From Duganella sp. OV510 (GTDB lineage: Bacteria; Pseudomonadota; Gammaproteobacteria; Burkholderiales; Burkholderiaceae_D), in NCBI RefSeq assembly GCF_900100205.1, contig NZ_FNEQ01000010.1:124001-188000 (forward strand): a DNA stretch of 64,000 bases. Reading direction: 5' to 3'. The notes below the pieces were generated by a model. The model saw only the letters and a program-made list of their open reading frames with translations. It was not told the origin of the DNA and searched no databases. Positions 9,223 to 15,049 of the stretch are shown here, piece after piece. How positions within the stretch are numbered: position 1 is the stretch's first letter; the number at the start of each line of letters is the position of its first letter. Both the position numbers and the translations under genes were made by a program.

Positions 9223-9837
9223 ATGAGGGACAGCAGCAGCGTCATGAGCCAGCAAAAAACACATATCAACGTACTGATTGCCCATGCTGACGCAATTGTC
9301 AGCGCCGGTCTGGCCGCGCTGCTTGCCGCGCAAGCCGACTTGCGCATCAGCATCGCCACCGGTGACAACGCAGCCATCCACGCTGACACCGACATCATCC
9401 TCCTCGATCACGGCAGCGCCATGCAGCACACGCGTCGCAATTGGCCGCGCAGGCTGATTGTCACCCACCTGGATCGCGAATGGGATGTCTACACCGCCAT
9501 GACAGCAGGCGTGCACGGCTACTTGCTACAGAACGCCGACGCCAGGGAACTACTGACGGCAGTGCGCACGCTCGGCCGAGGCATGCACTACCTCAGCGCA
9601 GAATTGCACGACCGTGTAGTCGACAGCGCCACCCGCATCGACCTCACCAGCCGCGAAACGGACGTGCTGCAACTGCTGGCACAAGGCCTGTGCAACAAGT
9701 TGATCGCGCGTGAGCTGGGCATCGGCGTCGGTACGGTGAAAACGCACGTCAGGGGCCTGTTTGACAAGCTTGGGGCGACCGCACGTACCCATGCTGTCGT
9801 GCTGGCCATGCGACGCGGCTTGTTAGCCAGGGCATAA
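9223..9837 (+). CDS. LuxR/NarL-type response regulator
   Basis: A 204-residue regulator starting at ATG 9223, which is placed correctly behind AAAGGA; an upstream GTG at 9181 inside the barrel gene is less likely. The N-terminal half resembles a degenerate receiver domain (IILLD for the phospho-acceptor strand, TAMTAGVHGYLLQNADARELLTAV for the closing helices). The C-terminal GerE helix-turn-helix is clear: LTSRETDVLQLLAQGLCNKLIARELGIGVGTVKTHV. No histidine kinase is adjacent. It follows the amidohydrolase/barrel pair by 22 bases and is probably in the same operon. Confidence 0.82.
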   Translation: MRDSSSVMSQQKTHINVLIAHADAIVSAGLAALLAAQADLRISIATGDNAAIHADTDIILLDHGSAMQHTRRNWPRRLIVTHLDREWDVYTAMTAGVHGYLLQNADARELLTAVRTLGRGMHYLSAELHDRVVDSATRIDLTSRETDVLQLLAQGLCNKLIARELGIGVGTVKTHVRGLFDKLGATARTHAVVLAMRRGLLARA

Positions 9838-9845
9838 GCAATGCA

Positions 9846-9873
9846 TTGACATATCGAGAAACTTCGATATAAT
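9846..9873 (+). promoter_or_regulatory. Consensus sigma-70 promoter of arsR-type gene
   Basis: TTGACA at 9846-9851 and TATAAT at 9868-9873 are perfect -35 and -10 hexamers separated by 16 bp. The expected start of transcription, seven bases after the -10, is base 9880, which is the A of the ATG of the downstream gene. The transcript would therefore be leaderless, and no Shine-Dalgarno is present in the GCGTGC between the -10 and the ATG. Confidence 0.85.
9851..9870. promoter_or_regulatory. ArsR operator 1 (ATATCGA-N6-TCGATAT)
   Basis: A perfect inverted repeat, ATATCGA at 9851-9857 and TCGATAT at 9864-9870, fills the spacer between the -35 and -10 hexamers of the repressor's own promoter. 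The same arms with the same 6-bp spacer recur at 10198-10217 before the next gene. This geometry implies negative autoregulation by blocking RNA polymerase. Confidence 0.85.
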
Positions 9874-9879
9874 GCGTGC

Positions 9880-10182
9880 ATGGACCTGCTCGAAATATTC
9901 AAAGCCCTTTCAAACCGTACCCGCCTGGATATCCTGAAAGGTTTGAAGGACCCCGTGAACAGCTTTCCTCCTCAGGATGAAGGCGATGTGCACACGGTCG
10001 GCGTTTGTGTGAGCAGTATCCAGGAAGGTGTCGGCTTGTCGCAGTCCACCGTGTCCAGCTATCTCGCCACGCTGCAGCGGGCAGGTTTGGTCGAAGTAAC
10101 GCGCATCGGCCAGTGGACTTATTACAAGCGCAACGAAGCAACCATCAATGCCCTCGCCGACATCCTGGGCAAAGAGCTGTAA
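9880..10182 (+). CDS. ArsR-type winged-helix repressor, probable thiol sensor
   Basis: A 100-residue helix-turn-helix repressor. The IFKALSNRTRLDILKGL start and the recognition helix in GLSQSTVSSYLATLQRAGLVEVTRIGQWTYYKR are those of ArsR/SmtB proteins. There are no metal-binding cysteine pairs; a single cysteine, C43 in VGVCVSS, precedes the DNA-binding helices. Because it sits directly before a quinone oxidoreductase and an ABM monooxygenase, a redox or quinone-alkylation switch at C43 is a reasonable hypothesis. Translation begins at the predicted first base of the mRNA (leaderless). Identical operators lie in its own promoter and before the next gene. Confidence 0.85.
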   Translation: MDLLEIFKALSNRTRLDILKGLKDPVNSFPPQDEGDVHTVGVCVSSIQEGVGLSQSTVSSYLATLQRAGLVEVTRIGQWTYYKRNEATINALADILGKEL

Positions 10183-10197
10183 TTTTTTTACCCAAAT

Positions 10198-10217
10198 ATA
10201 TCGATAATTCTCGATAT
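10198..10217. promoter_or_regulatory. ArsR operator 2 (ATATCGA-N6-TCGATAT)
   Basis: The second exact copy of the 7-6-7 inverted repeat found at 9851-9870, here 27 bases upstream of the quinone oxidoreductase start. A TATCTA at 10215-10220 could be the -10 element it masks, but no convincing -35 is visible. It makes the two downstream genes direct targets of the adjacent ArsR-type repressor. Confidence 0.82.
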
Positions 10218-10244
10218 CTATTTTTAACGAAATGAGGAATGACC

Positions 10245-11213
10245 ATGAAAGCGATGTTACTGAAATCATTTGGCGGCCCGGAAGTGTTTGAACTGTGCGA
10301 CGTGCCCAAGCCCGTGCCGCAGGCGGGACAAGTGCTGGTGCGCGTGCACGCCACTTCCATCAATCCGCTGGATTACCAGGTGCGGCGCGGCGACTATCCC
10401 GACATGGTGCCCTTGCCAGCCATCACCGGGCACGACGTCTCTGGCGTTGTTGAAGCAGTCGGGCCGGGTGTGACGGCCTTCGTTCCCGGAGACGAAGTCT
10501 GGTACACCCCGCAAATTTTCGATGGCCCGGGCAGCTATGCCGAGTACCACGTGGCTGCGGCCAGCATCGTCGGCCTGAAGCCGCCGTCGCTAAGCCATCT
10601 TGAGGCGGCAAGCCTGACCCTGGTTGGCGGGACGGCATGGGAAGCCTTGTCCGTGCGCGCCGGGCTCAAGGCAGGCGAAAGCATCCTGGTGCATGGCGGT
10701 GCGGGCGGCGTCGGCCACGTGGCAATCCAGCTGGCCAAGGCGCTCCGCGCAAAGGTGTTCACGACCGTACGCGAAACGCACTTCGAGTTTGCGCACAGCA
10801 TGGGCGCCGATGTGGTCATCGATTACGAGAAGGAGGATTACGCCGACGCCATCATGCGGGAAACCGGCGGCCGTGGCGTTGACGTGGTGCTCGACACCAT
10901 CGGCGGCAACACCCTGTCGCGCAGCGCCGATGTGCTCGCACAACTCGGCCGCGTGGTCAGCATCGTCGACATCGCCCAGCCACAAAACCTGATCCAGGCC
11001 TGGGGCAAAAACGCCAGTTATCACTTCGTGTTCACCAGACAAAACCGTGGCAAGCTGGATGAGTTAAGCGCATTGATAGCGCGCGGCCAGATGCGGCCGC
11101 ACGTCGGCGCAGTCTATTCGCTGGCCGACATACCACTGGCCCATGCACGGCTGGAGAGCCCCAACCACGGTATCCAGGGAAAGATCGCGATCGCGGTGAA
11201 AGGCAAGCCATGA
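10245..11213 (+). CDS. NADPH:quinone oxidoreductase, zinc-independent MDR family
   Basis: A 322-residue medium-chain dehydrogenase/reductase of the quinone oxidoreductase branch. It has a GroES-like N-terminal domain (NPLDYQVRRGDYP and ITGHDVSGVVEAVG) and a Rossmann domain with the NADPH-binding VHGGAGGVGHVAIQLAK. Catalytic and structural zinc cysteines are absent, as expected for zeta-crystallin-like enzymes. The start at 10245 is preferred over the ATG at 10239 because GAGGA (10234-10238) has six bases to it. It should reduce quinones or enones with NADPH. The downstream ABM gene overlaps it by four bases, and the operator at 10198 puts it under the ArsR-type repressor. Confidence 0.88.
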   Translation: MKAMLLKSFGGPEVFELCDVPKPVPQAGQVLVRVHATSINPLDYQVRRGDYPDMVPLPAITGHDVSGVVEAVGPGVTAFVPGDEVWYTPQIFDGPGSYAEYHVAAASIVGLKPPSLSHLEAASLTLVGGTAWEALSVRAGLKAGESILVHGGAGGVGHVAIQLAKALRAKVFTTVRETHFEFAHSMGADVVIDYEKEDYADAIMRETGGRGVDVVLDTIGGNTLSRSADVLAQLGRVVSIVDIAQPQNLIQAWGKNASYHFVFTRQNRGKLDELSALIARGQMRPHVGAVYSLADIPLAHARLESPNHGIQGKIAIAVKGKP

Positions 11214-11503
11214 TTTACGAGATCGCCCTGTTTCCGGTTTACCCTGACCGTATGGACGCCTTCAGGCACGCCTTTGCCGCAGTCACGCCCCTGCTTCGCC
11301 GCGCCAAGGGTTACGGCGGCCACGTGCTGGCGCAAGGCGTCGAAACACCCCAGCTATTCAATCTGATCGTGCGCTGGCAATCGCTTGAAGATCATACGCC
11401 GGGTTTCGAGGCGAGTGATGATCATCGGATGTTCATGCTGGGCATACAGGAATACCTGTCGGCAGAACCCAGCGTCTATCATGTTGAGGGAGGCGATTTC
11501 TAG
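11210..11503 (+). CDS. Antibiotic biosynthesis monooxygenase (ABM) domain protein
   Basis: A 97-residue single-domain ABM/YgiN-like protein with the ferredoxin-like alpha+beta pattern: IALFPVYPDRMDAFRHAF, then LIVRWQSLEDH and a C-terminal SVYHVEGG strand. Relatives include quinol monooxygenases and small aromatic oxygenases that need no cofactor. The ATG overlaps the stop of the quinone oxidoreductase (ATGA), so the two are translationally coupled and probably act together on quinones or quinols. The convergent LysR gene ends two bases beyond its stop. Confidence 0.82.
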   Translation: MIYEIALFPVYPDRMDAFRHAFAAVTPLLRRAKGYGGHVLAQGVETPQLFNLIVRWQSLEDHTPGFEASDDHRMFMLGIQEYLSAEPSVYHVEGGDF

Positions 11504-11505
11504 CC

Positions 11506-12408
11506 TCATGCCGCCTCGCCCAAGGTCCGCACCAGCGTATCGAACACCAGCCGGATGCGGACCGGGACGGGGCCGCGTTGCGGGCGGTAGATGTAAATGT
11601 CCCAGGGGGCCGGCTGCAGCTTTTGCAGCACTGCCACCAGCCGGCCGCTGGCGATGTGTTCGTCGGCCATGAAACCGGGGAGCTGGCCGAAGCCGAGGCC
11701 GGCCAGGATGGCGTCGAATTCCGCCTCGGAATCGCTGCTGAGGAAGCGCGGATTGACCGGCGAGATATGCTGGCCATCGGCGAAATACCAGGGCCACGCC
11801 TTGCCGGTGCTGAGGTCGCGCAGCGAGGTGGTCGGCAACGCGTGCAGGTCCTCGATCTGGCGCGGCTTGCCGTGGCGCGCGATCAGCGCCGGCGTGCCCA
11901 CCGTGCGGAACGGCGGCGACGACACCGGCCGCGCGATATAGCGGCTGTCGCGCATCGAACCATAGCGCACGCCGATGTCGATGCGCTCGTCCACCACATC
12001 CGCATGGGTATCGCTGAACTGCACCTCGAAGCGCAGCGAGGGATATTCCTGTCCCAGCGCGGTCAACACCGGCAGCATCAGGCGGCGGCCCAGCGCCACC
12101 GGCGCAGTCAGCCGCACCAGCCCTTCCACCTGCGCCTGTGCGTCCACAGCGGCGGCTGGTGGCTGGAACAGGGCATCGATGCGCTGCACGCTATCGCGCG
12201 CCTGTGTCGCCAGGTGCTCGCCGTAAGTCGTGATCTGCACGCCGCGCGTGTTGCGGTGAAACAGCAGTTCGCCCTGCGCCGCCTCCAGGTCCTGCACCGC
12301 GCGCGTTACCGCCTGCGGCGAAATCCCCAGCCGGGTGGCGGCTTCCTTGAAGTTGCGCGCTTCCGCCGCCGCCACGAAGATGCGCAGCATTTCCAGTCGA
12401 TTGAGCAT
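11506..12408 (-). CDS. LysR family transcriptional regulator
   Basis: A LysR-type regulator of 300 residues from the ATG at 12408 (MLNRLEMLRIFVAAAEARN). The frame continues upstream to 12438, but that would place a perfect operator-like inverted repeat inside the coding region, so the inner ATG is preferred. The helix-turn-helix includes LGISPQAVTRAVQDLE, and the effector domain begins EGLVRLTAPVALGRRL. It is divergent from the SDR gene at 12515, the standard LysR arrangement, so the SDR is its most likely target. Confidence 0.88.
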   Translation of the reverse strand: MLNRLEMLRIFVAAAEARNFKEAATRLGISPQAVTRAVQDLEAAQGELLFHRNTRGVQITTYGEHLATQARDSVQRIDALFQPPAAAVDAQAQVEGLVRLTAPVALGRRLMLPVLTALGQEYPSLRFEVQFSDTHADVVDERIDIGVRYGSMRDSRYIARPVSSPPFRTVGTPALIARHGKPRQIEDLHALPTTSLRDLSTGKAWPWYFADGQHISPVNPRFLSSDSEAEFDAILAGLGFGQLPGFMADEHIASGRLVAVLQKLQPAPWDIYIYRPQRGPVPVRIRLVFDTLVRTLGEAA

Positions 12409-12412
12409 CATA

Positions 12413-12435
12413 AGAATTCCAGAAACAGGAATTCT
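12413..12435. promoter_or_regulatory. LysR box between divergent lysR and SDR genes
   Basis: AGAATTCC at 12413-12420 and GGAATTCT at 12428-12435 form a perfect 8-bp inverted repeat with a 7-bp spacer. It contains the T-N11-A core expected of LysR binding sites (T12418, A12430) and lies directly upstream of the regulator's start. Confidence 0.65.
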
Positions 12436-12514
12436 CAAATCATATCATTTCCATTTATTCCCATAGTCGGTCTCTCTATACTTGTTTCATCAACCAACCA
12501 CAAGGAGTCCTGAC

Positions 12515-13258
12515 ATGAGCAACAACATCGAAAACAAAGTCGTTGTGATCACCGGCGCCAGCAGCGGCCTGGGCGAATCCACCGCCCGCTATCTGGCCGC
12601 ACGCGGCGCCGCCGTGGTGCTGGGCGCGCGCCGCACCGACAAGCTGGAACAGATCGCCGCCGAAATCCGCGCGGCCGGCGGCAAGGCGGAAGTGCTGTCC
12701 ACCGACGTCACCGACAAGGCGCAGGTGCAGGCGCTGATCGACACCGGCGTGCGCATCTTCGGCCGCGTCGATGTGCTGATCAACAACGCCGGCCTGATGG
12801 CCATCGCGCCGCTGGACGAAGTCAACACCGACGAGTGGGACCGCATGATCGACATCAACGTCAAGGGCCTGCTGTACGGCATCGCCGCCGCGCTGCCGCA
12901 GTTCCGCAAGCAGAACAGCGGCCACTTCATCAACATCGCCTCGGTGGCTGGGCTCAAGGTGTTCAGCCCTGGCGGTACCGTGTACAGCGGCACCAAGTTC
13001 GCGGTGCGGGCGATTTCGGAAGGTTTGCGGCATGAGGTGGGCGGCAGCATCCGCACCACCACCATCGAGCCGGGCGCGGTCGATTCGGAACTGAAGCTGG
13101 GCAGCTCGCACGCGCAAAGCGCGCAGTTCGTGCAGGAGTTCTACAAGAGCGCGATTCCGACCGAATCGGTGGCGCGCGCCATTGCCTACGCCATCGAGCA
13201 GCCGGCCGATGTCGACATCAACGAAATCGTGCTGCGCCCAACGGTGCAGGAGTTCTAA
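12515..13258 (+). CDS. Short-chain dehydrogenase/reductase (SDR)
   Basis: A 247-residue classical SDR. The NAD(P)-binding TGASSGLGE motif is near the N-terminus, the INNAG structural motif follows, and the catalytic Ser/Tyr/Lys are visible as NIASVAG then YSGTKFAV. The ATG at 12515 has AAGGAG seven bases upstream, so an upstream TTG in the same frame is rejected. The C-terminal PADVDINEIVLRPTVQEF resembles NADP-dependent YdfG-like SDRs. It is divergent from a LysR regulator, and its TAA shares bases 13256-13257 with the stop codon of the convergent MOSC gene. Confidence 0.88.
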   Translation: MSNNIENKVVVITGASSGLGESTARYLAARGAAVVLGARRTDKLEQIAAEIRAAGGKAEVLSTDVTDKAQVQALIDTGVRIFGRVDVLINNAGLMAIAPLDEVNTDEWDRMIDINVKGLLYGIAAALPQFRKQNSGHFINIASVAGLKVFSPGGTVYSGTKFAVRAISEGLRHEVGGSIRTTTIEPGAVDSELKLGSSHAQSAQFVQEFYKSAIPTESVARAIAYAIEQPADVDINEIVLRPTVQEF

Positions 13259-14007
13259 TCGCCCTGCCACAGGTAGCGGCGCAGGTCGACCGTGGCGGCA
13301 TCGCTGCGGTCGATCACGCCTTCTTCGTGCAGCCTGGCGCCCTGCTGTGGAATAAACGGCAGCAGCTCGCCGCGTGCGTTGACGATGCGGTGCAAAGGCA
13401 GGCCCAGCACCAGGCTGCGCTTGATATAGCCGGGCAACGCACGCACCGAAGTGTCGGCCGCGCCTATCGCGGTGGTGATGTCGATGTAGCGCACCACGCA
13501 CCCAGCCGGCACGCCCGGCATGAAATCCAGGAAGCGCTGATAGGCCGATTGCGCCAGTGGGCGGGCACGGCCGGCAATCAATTCCATCACCTCGCCGATG
13601 CGCAGTTCGCCGCCGGTTTCGACCACGCCCAGCACGCCACGCCGCTGTAGCAGGCGCGACAGCCGATGCCCAAGATGCGCAATCCGGTAGCACGGCTCGC
13701 AAAACATGGTCAGACGCAGCTCGACGCCGGTGGCGCTGACCAGCGCCGCACCGGGCCGGAACAGGTCCGGATGATCGCAGGCGATGACGATGTTCTCGCC
13801 CAGCGCGCCGGGCGCGATGTCCAGCGCTTGCAGTTCGCTGGCCAGCGTCACCAGCACCTGGCGCGGGCTCAGGCGGTGCGCATGGGCATCGCCATCGATG
13901 CCCATGCCAGCCTCGCAACGCAGCGTCTCGCCCGGCGACAGCGCAATGCGCGGTGCGTCGGGCGCAGGCTGGCGATACAGGCTGACGATGCGCGCCGGCG
14001 CCTGCAA
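13255..14007 (-). CDS. MOSC domain fused to alkyltransferase-like (ATL) domain
   Basis: A 250-residue protein from a TTG start at 14007, just after the superoxide dismutase stop. The frame is open further upstream, but that stretch is antisense-shadow sequence inside the sod gene. Residues 1-150 form a MOSC domain, with GENIVI and a cysteine pair C103/C106 in MFCEPC for a sulfur or molybdenum-cofactor ligand role. Residues 154-250 look like the DNA-binding domain of O6-alkylguanine transferases (FMPGVPAG, VRALPGYIKRS, PLHRIVNARGELLP), but the PCHR catalytic cysteine is Leu205. An ATL-type damage-recognition or purely structural role is inferred. The last four bases overlap the stop of the SDR gene. 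Confidence 0.7.
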   Translation of the reverse strand: MQAPARIVSLYRQPAPDAPRIALSPGETLRCEAGMGIDGDAHAHRLSPRQVLVTLASELQALDIAPGALGENIVIACDHPDLFRPGAALVSATGVELRLTMFCEPCYRIAHLGHRLSRLLQRRGVLGVVETGGELRIGEVMELIAGRARPLAQSAYQRFLDFMPGVPAGCVVRYIDITTAIGAADTSVRALPGYIKRSLVLGLPLHRIVNARGELLPFIPQQGARLHEEGVIDRSDAATVDLRRYLWQGD

Positions 14008-14012
14008 AACGC

Positions 14013-14534
14013 TTACTTGCCGGCCACCACCACGCCGCACGCCAGGCGCTTGCCAGCGTTGCCAGTCGGCTGGGTGACCAGGTCGTCCGGATCGGCGTGG
14101 ACGATCATGCCGCGGCCGATGATGTTGTTGGCGGCGCCGTCGTCCAGCGAGATCTGGCTGGTCGGCACGCTCAGGCTCAGCCTGGCCTTGCCGCTGGCGT
14201 CGGCGGTGATGTTGCCGAAGTCGCCGCCATGGTGGGCCGCATGCTCGGGGCCACCGTGCTGCTGGCTGGCCGGGTTGAAGTGGCCGCCGGCGCTGGTGCC
14301 GTCCGGCGCGCTGCAATCGCCCTTCTCGTGCAGGTGGAAGCCGTGCACGCCCGGCGCCAGGCCGGCGATGTCGGCGTCGATCTGCAAACGGCCGTCCTGC
14401 TGCTTGAAGCGCACCGTGCCCTTGGTGCTGCTGCCGACGGTTGGCTTCAGTTCCACTTCGGCGGTGGTGGCGGCATGGGCAGCGCCCACGGTGGCCAGCG
14501 CCAGCAGGCTGGCGGTCAGGCAATGACGCATCAT
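14013..14534 (-). CDS. sodC: Periplasmic Cu/Zn superoxide dismutase
   Basis: A 173-residue SodC with a signal peptide cleaved after AHA. Copper and zinc ligands are visible: H67 and H69 in HGFHLHE, the bridging H85 in GGHFNP, the HHGGDFGN zinc block, and H146 in GMIVHADPDD. C74 and C166 would form the conserved disulfide, and the arginine near the C-terminus (KRLACGVV) is the active-site Arg. It converts superoxide to hydrogen peroxide and oxygen in the periplasm. CAGGAGA precedes the ATG. The MOSC-ATL gene follows closely and may be co-transcribed. Confidence 0.93.
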   Translation of the reverse strand: MMRHCLTASLLALATVGAAHAATTAEVELKPTVGSSTKGTVRFKQQDGRLQIDADIAGLAPGVHGFHLHEKGDCSAPDGTSAGGHFNPASQQHGGPEHAAHHGGDFGNITADASGKARLSLSVPTSQISLDDGAANNIIGRGMIVHADPDDLVTQPTGNAGKRLACGVVVAGK

Positions 14535-14677
14535 GTAAATCTCCTGAAAAGTTAGCTAGATGTCCATTGTTACACCGCTTTGTGCCGCTGTGCCACACGC
14601 TATACAAATATTTATCATTTGGATATAGTCATTCCGAGGCCAGCACTCCGCCGCGCCCCTATCCTGCGAGGACTTCC

Positions 14678-14956
14678 ATGAAAAAACTGTTCGTAGCCAG
14701 CCTGATCCTGTCACTGAGCGGCGCCGTGTGGGCGGCCGAGCCGACGGCGCAACAGAACAAGATGAAAACCTGTAATGCGGACGCCGCCGGTAAAAAGGGC
14801 GACGAGCGCAAGGCCTTCATGAAGGAATGCCTGAGCGCCAAGCCGGCCGCCAAGCCCAGCCAGCAGGACAAGATGAAAACCTGTAATGCAGACGCCGCCG
14901 GCAAGAAAGGCGATGAGCGCAAAGCCTTCATGAAGGAATGTCTCAGCAACAAATAA
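14678..14956 (+). CDS. PsiF repeat protein
   Basis: A 92-residue exported protein. After a signal peptide (MKKLFVASLILSLSGAVWA) come two PsiF repeats whose cores, residues 28-53 and 65-90, are identical over 26 positions. Each has TCNADAAGKKGDERKAFMKE and two cysteines. PsiF was named as phosphate-starvation inducible in E. coli; its function is unknown. No convincing Pho box is visible upstream. The gene is divergent from sodC. Confidence 0.88.
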   Translation: MKKLFVASLILSLSGAVWAAEPTAQQNKMKTCNADAAGKKGDERKAFMKECLSAKPAAKPSQQDKMKTCNADAAGKKGDERKAFMKECLSNK

Positions 14957-15000
14957 GCCGCAACCCGGTCCGCGTTTGTCATTGGCATTACATATTTCCT

Positions 15001-15016
15001 TGGCACATTATTTGCT
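15001..15016 (+). promoter_or_regulatory. Sigma-54 promoter of the sensor-CheW gene
   Basis: TGGCAC at 15001-15006, five bases, then TTGCT at 15012-15016 match the sigma-54 consensus TGGCAC-N5-TTGCW exactly, with ten bases between the GG and GC dinucleotides. The expected start is near 15027, giving a leader of about 23 bases to the ATG at 15050. An RpoN-dependent activator would be required; its site was not identified. Confidence 0.75.
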
Positions 15017-15049
15017 TCCAAAGCATCTTTTGGCAATGAAACTAGCGTA

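Noticed and set aside
14008..14607. N-terminal extension of the MOSC-ATL frame to 14607
   Set aside because: The extension lies on the same strand as sodC in another frame, has no MOSC-like features and would overlap sodC entirely.
14612..14632. Pho-box-like TTATCAT / TAGTCAT before psiF
   Set aside because: The repeats are 14 bases apart rather than 11 and match the consensus poorly.
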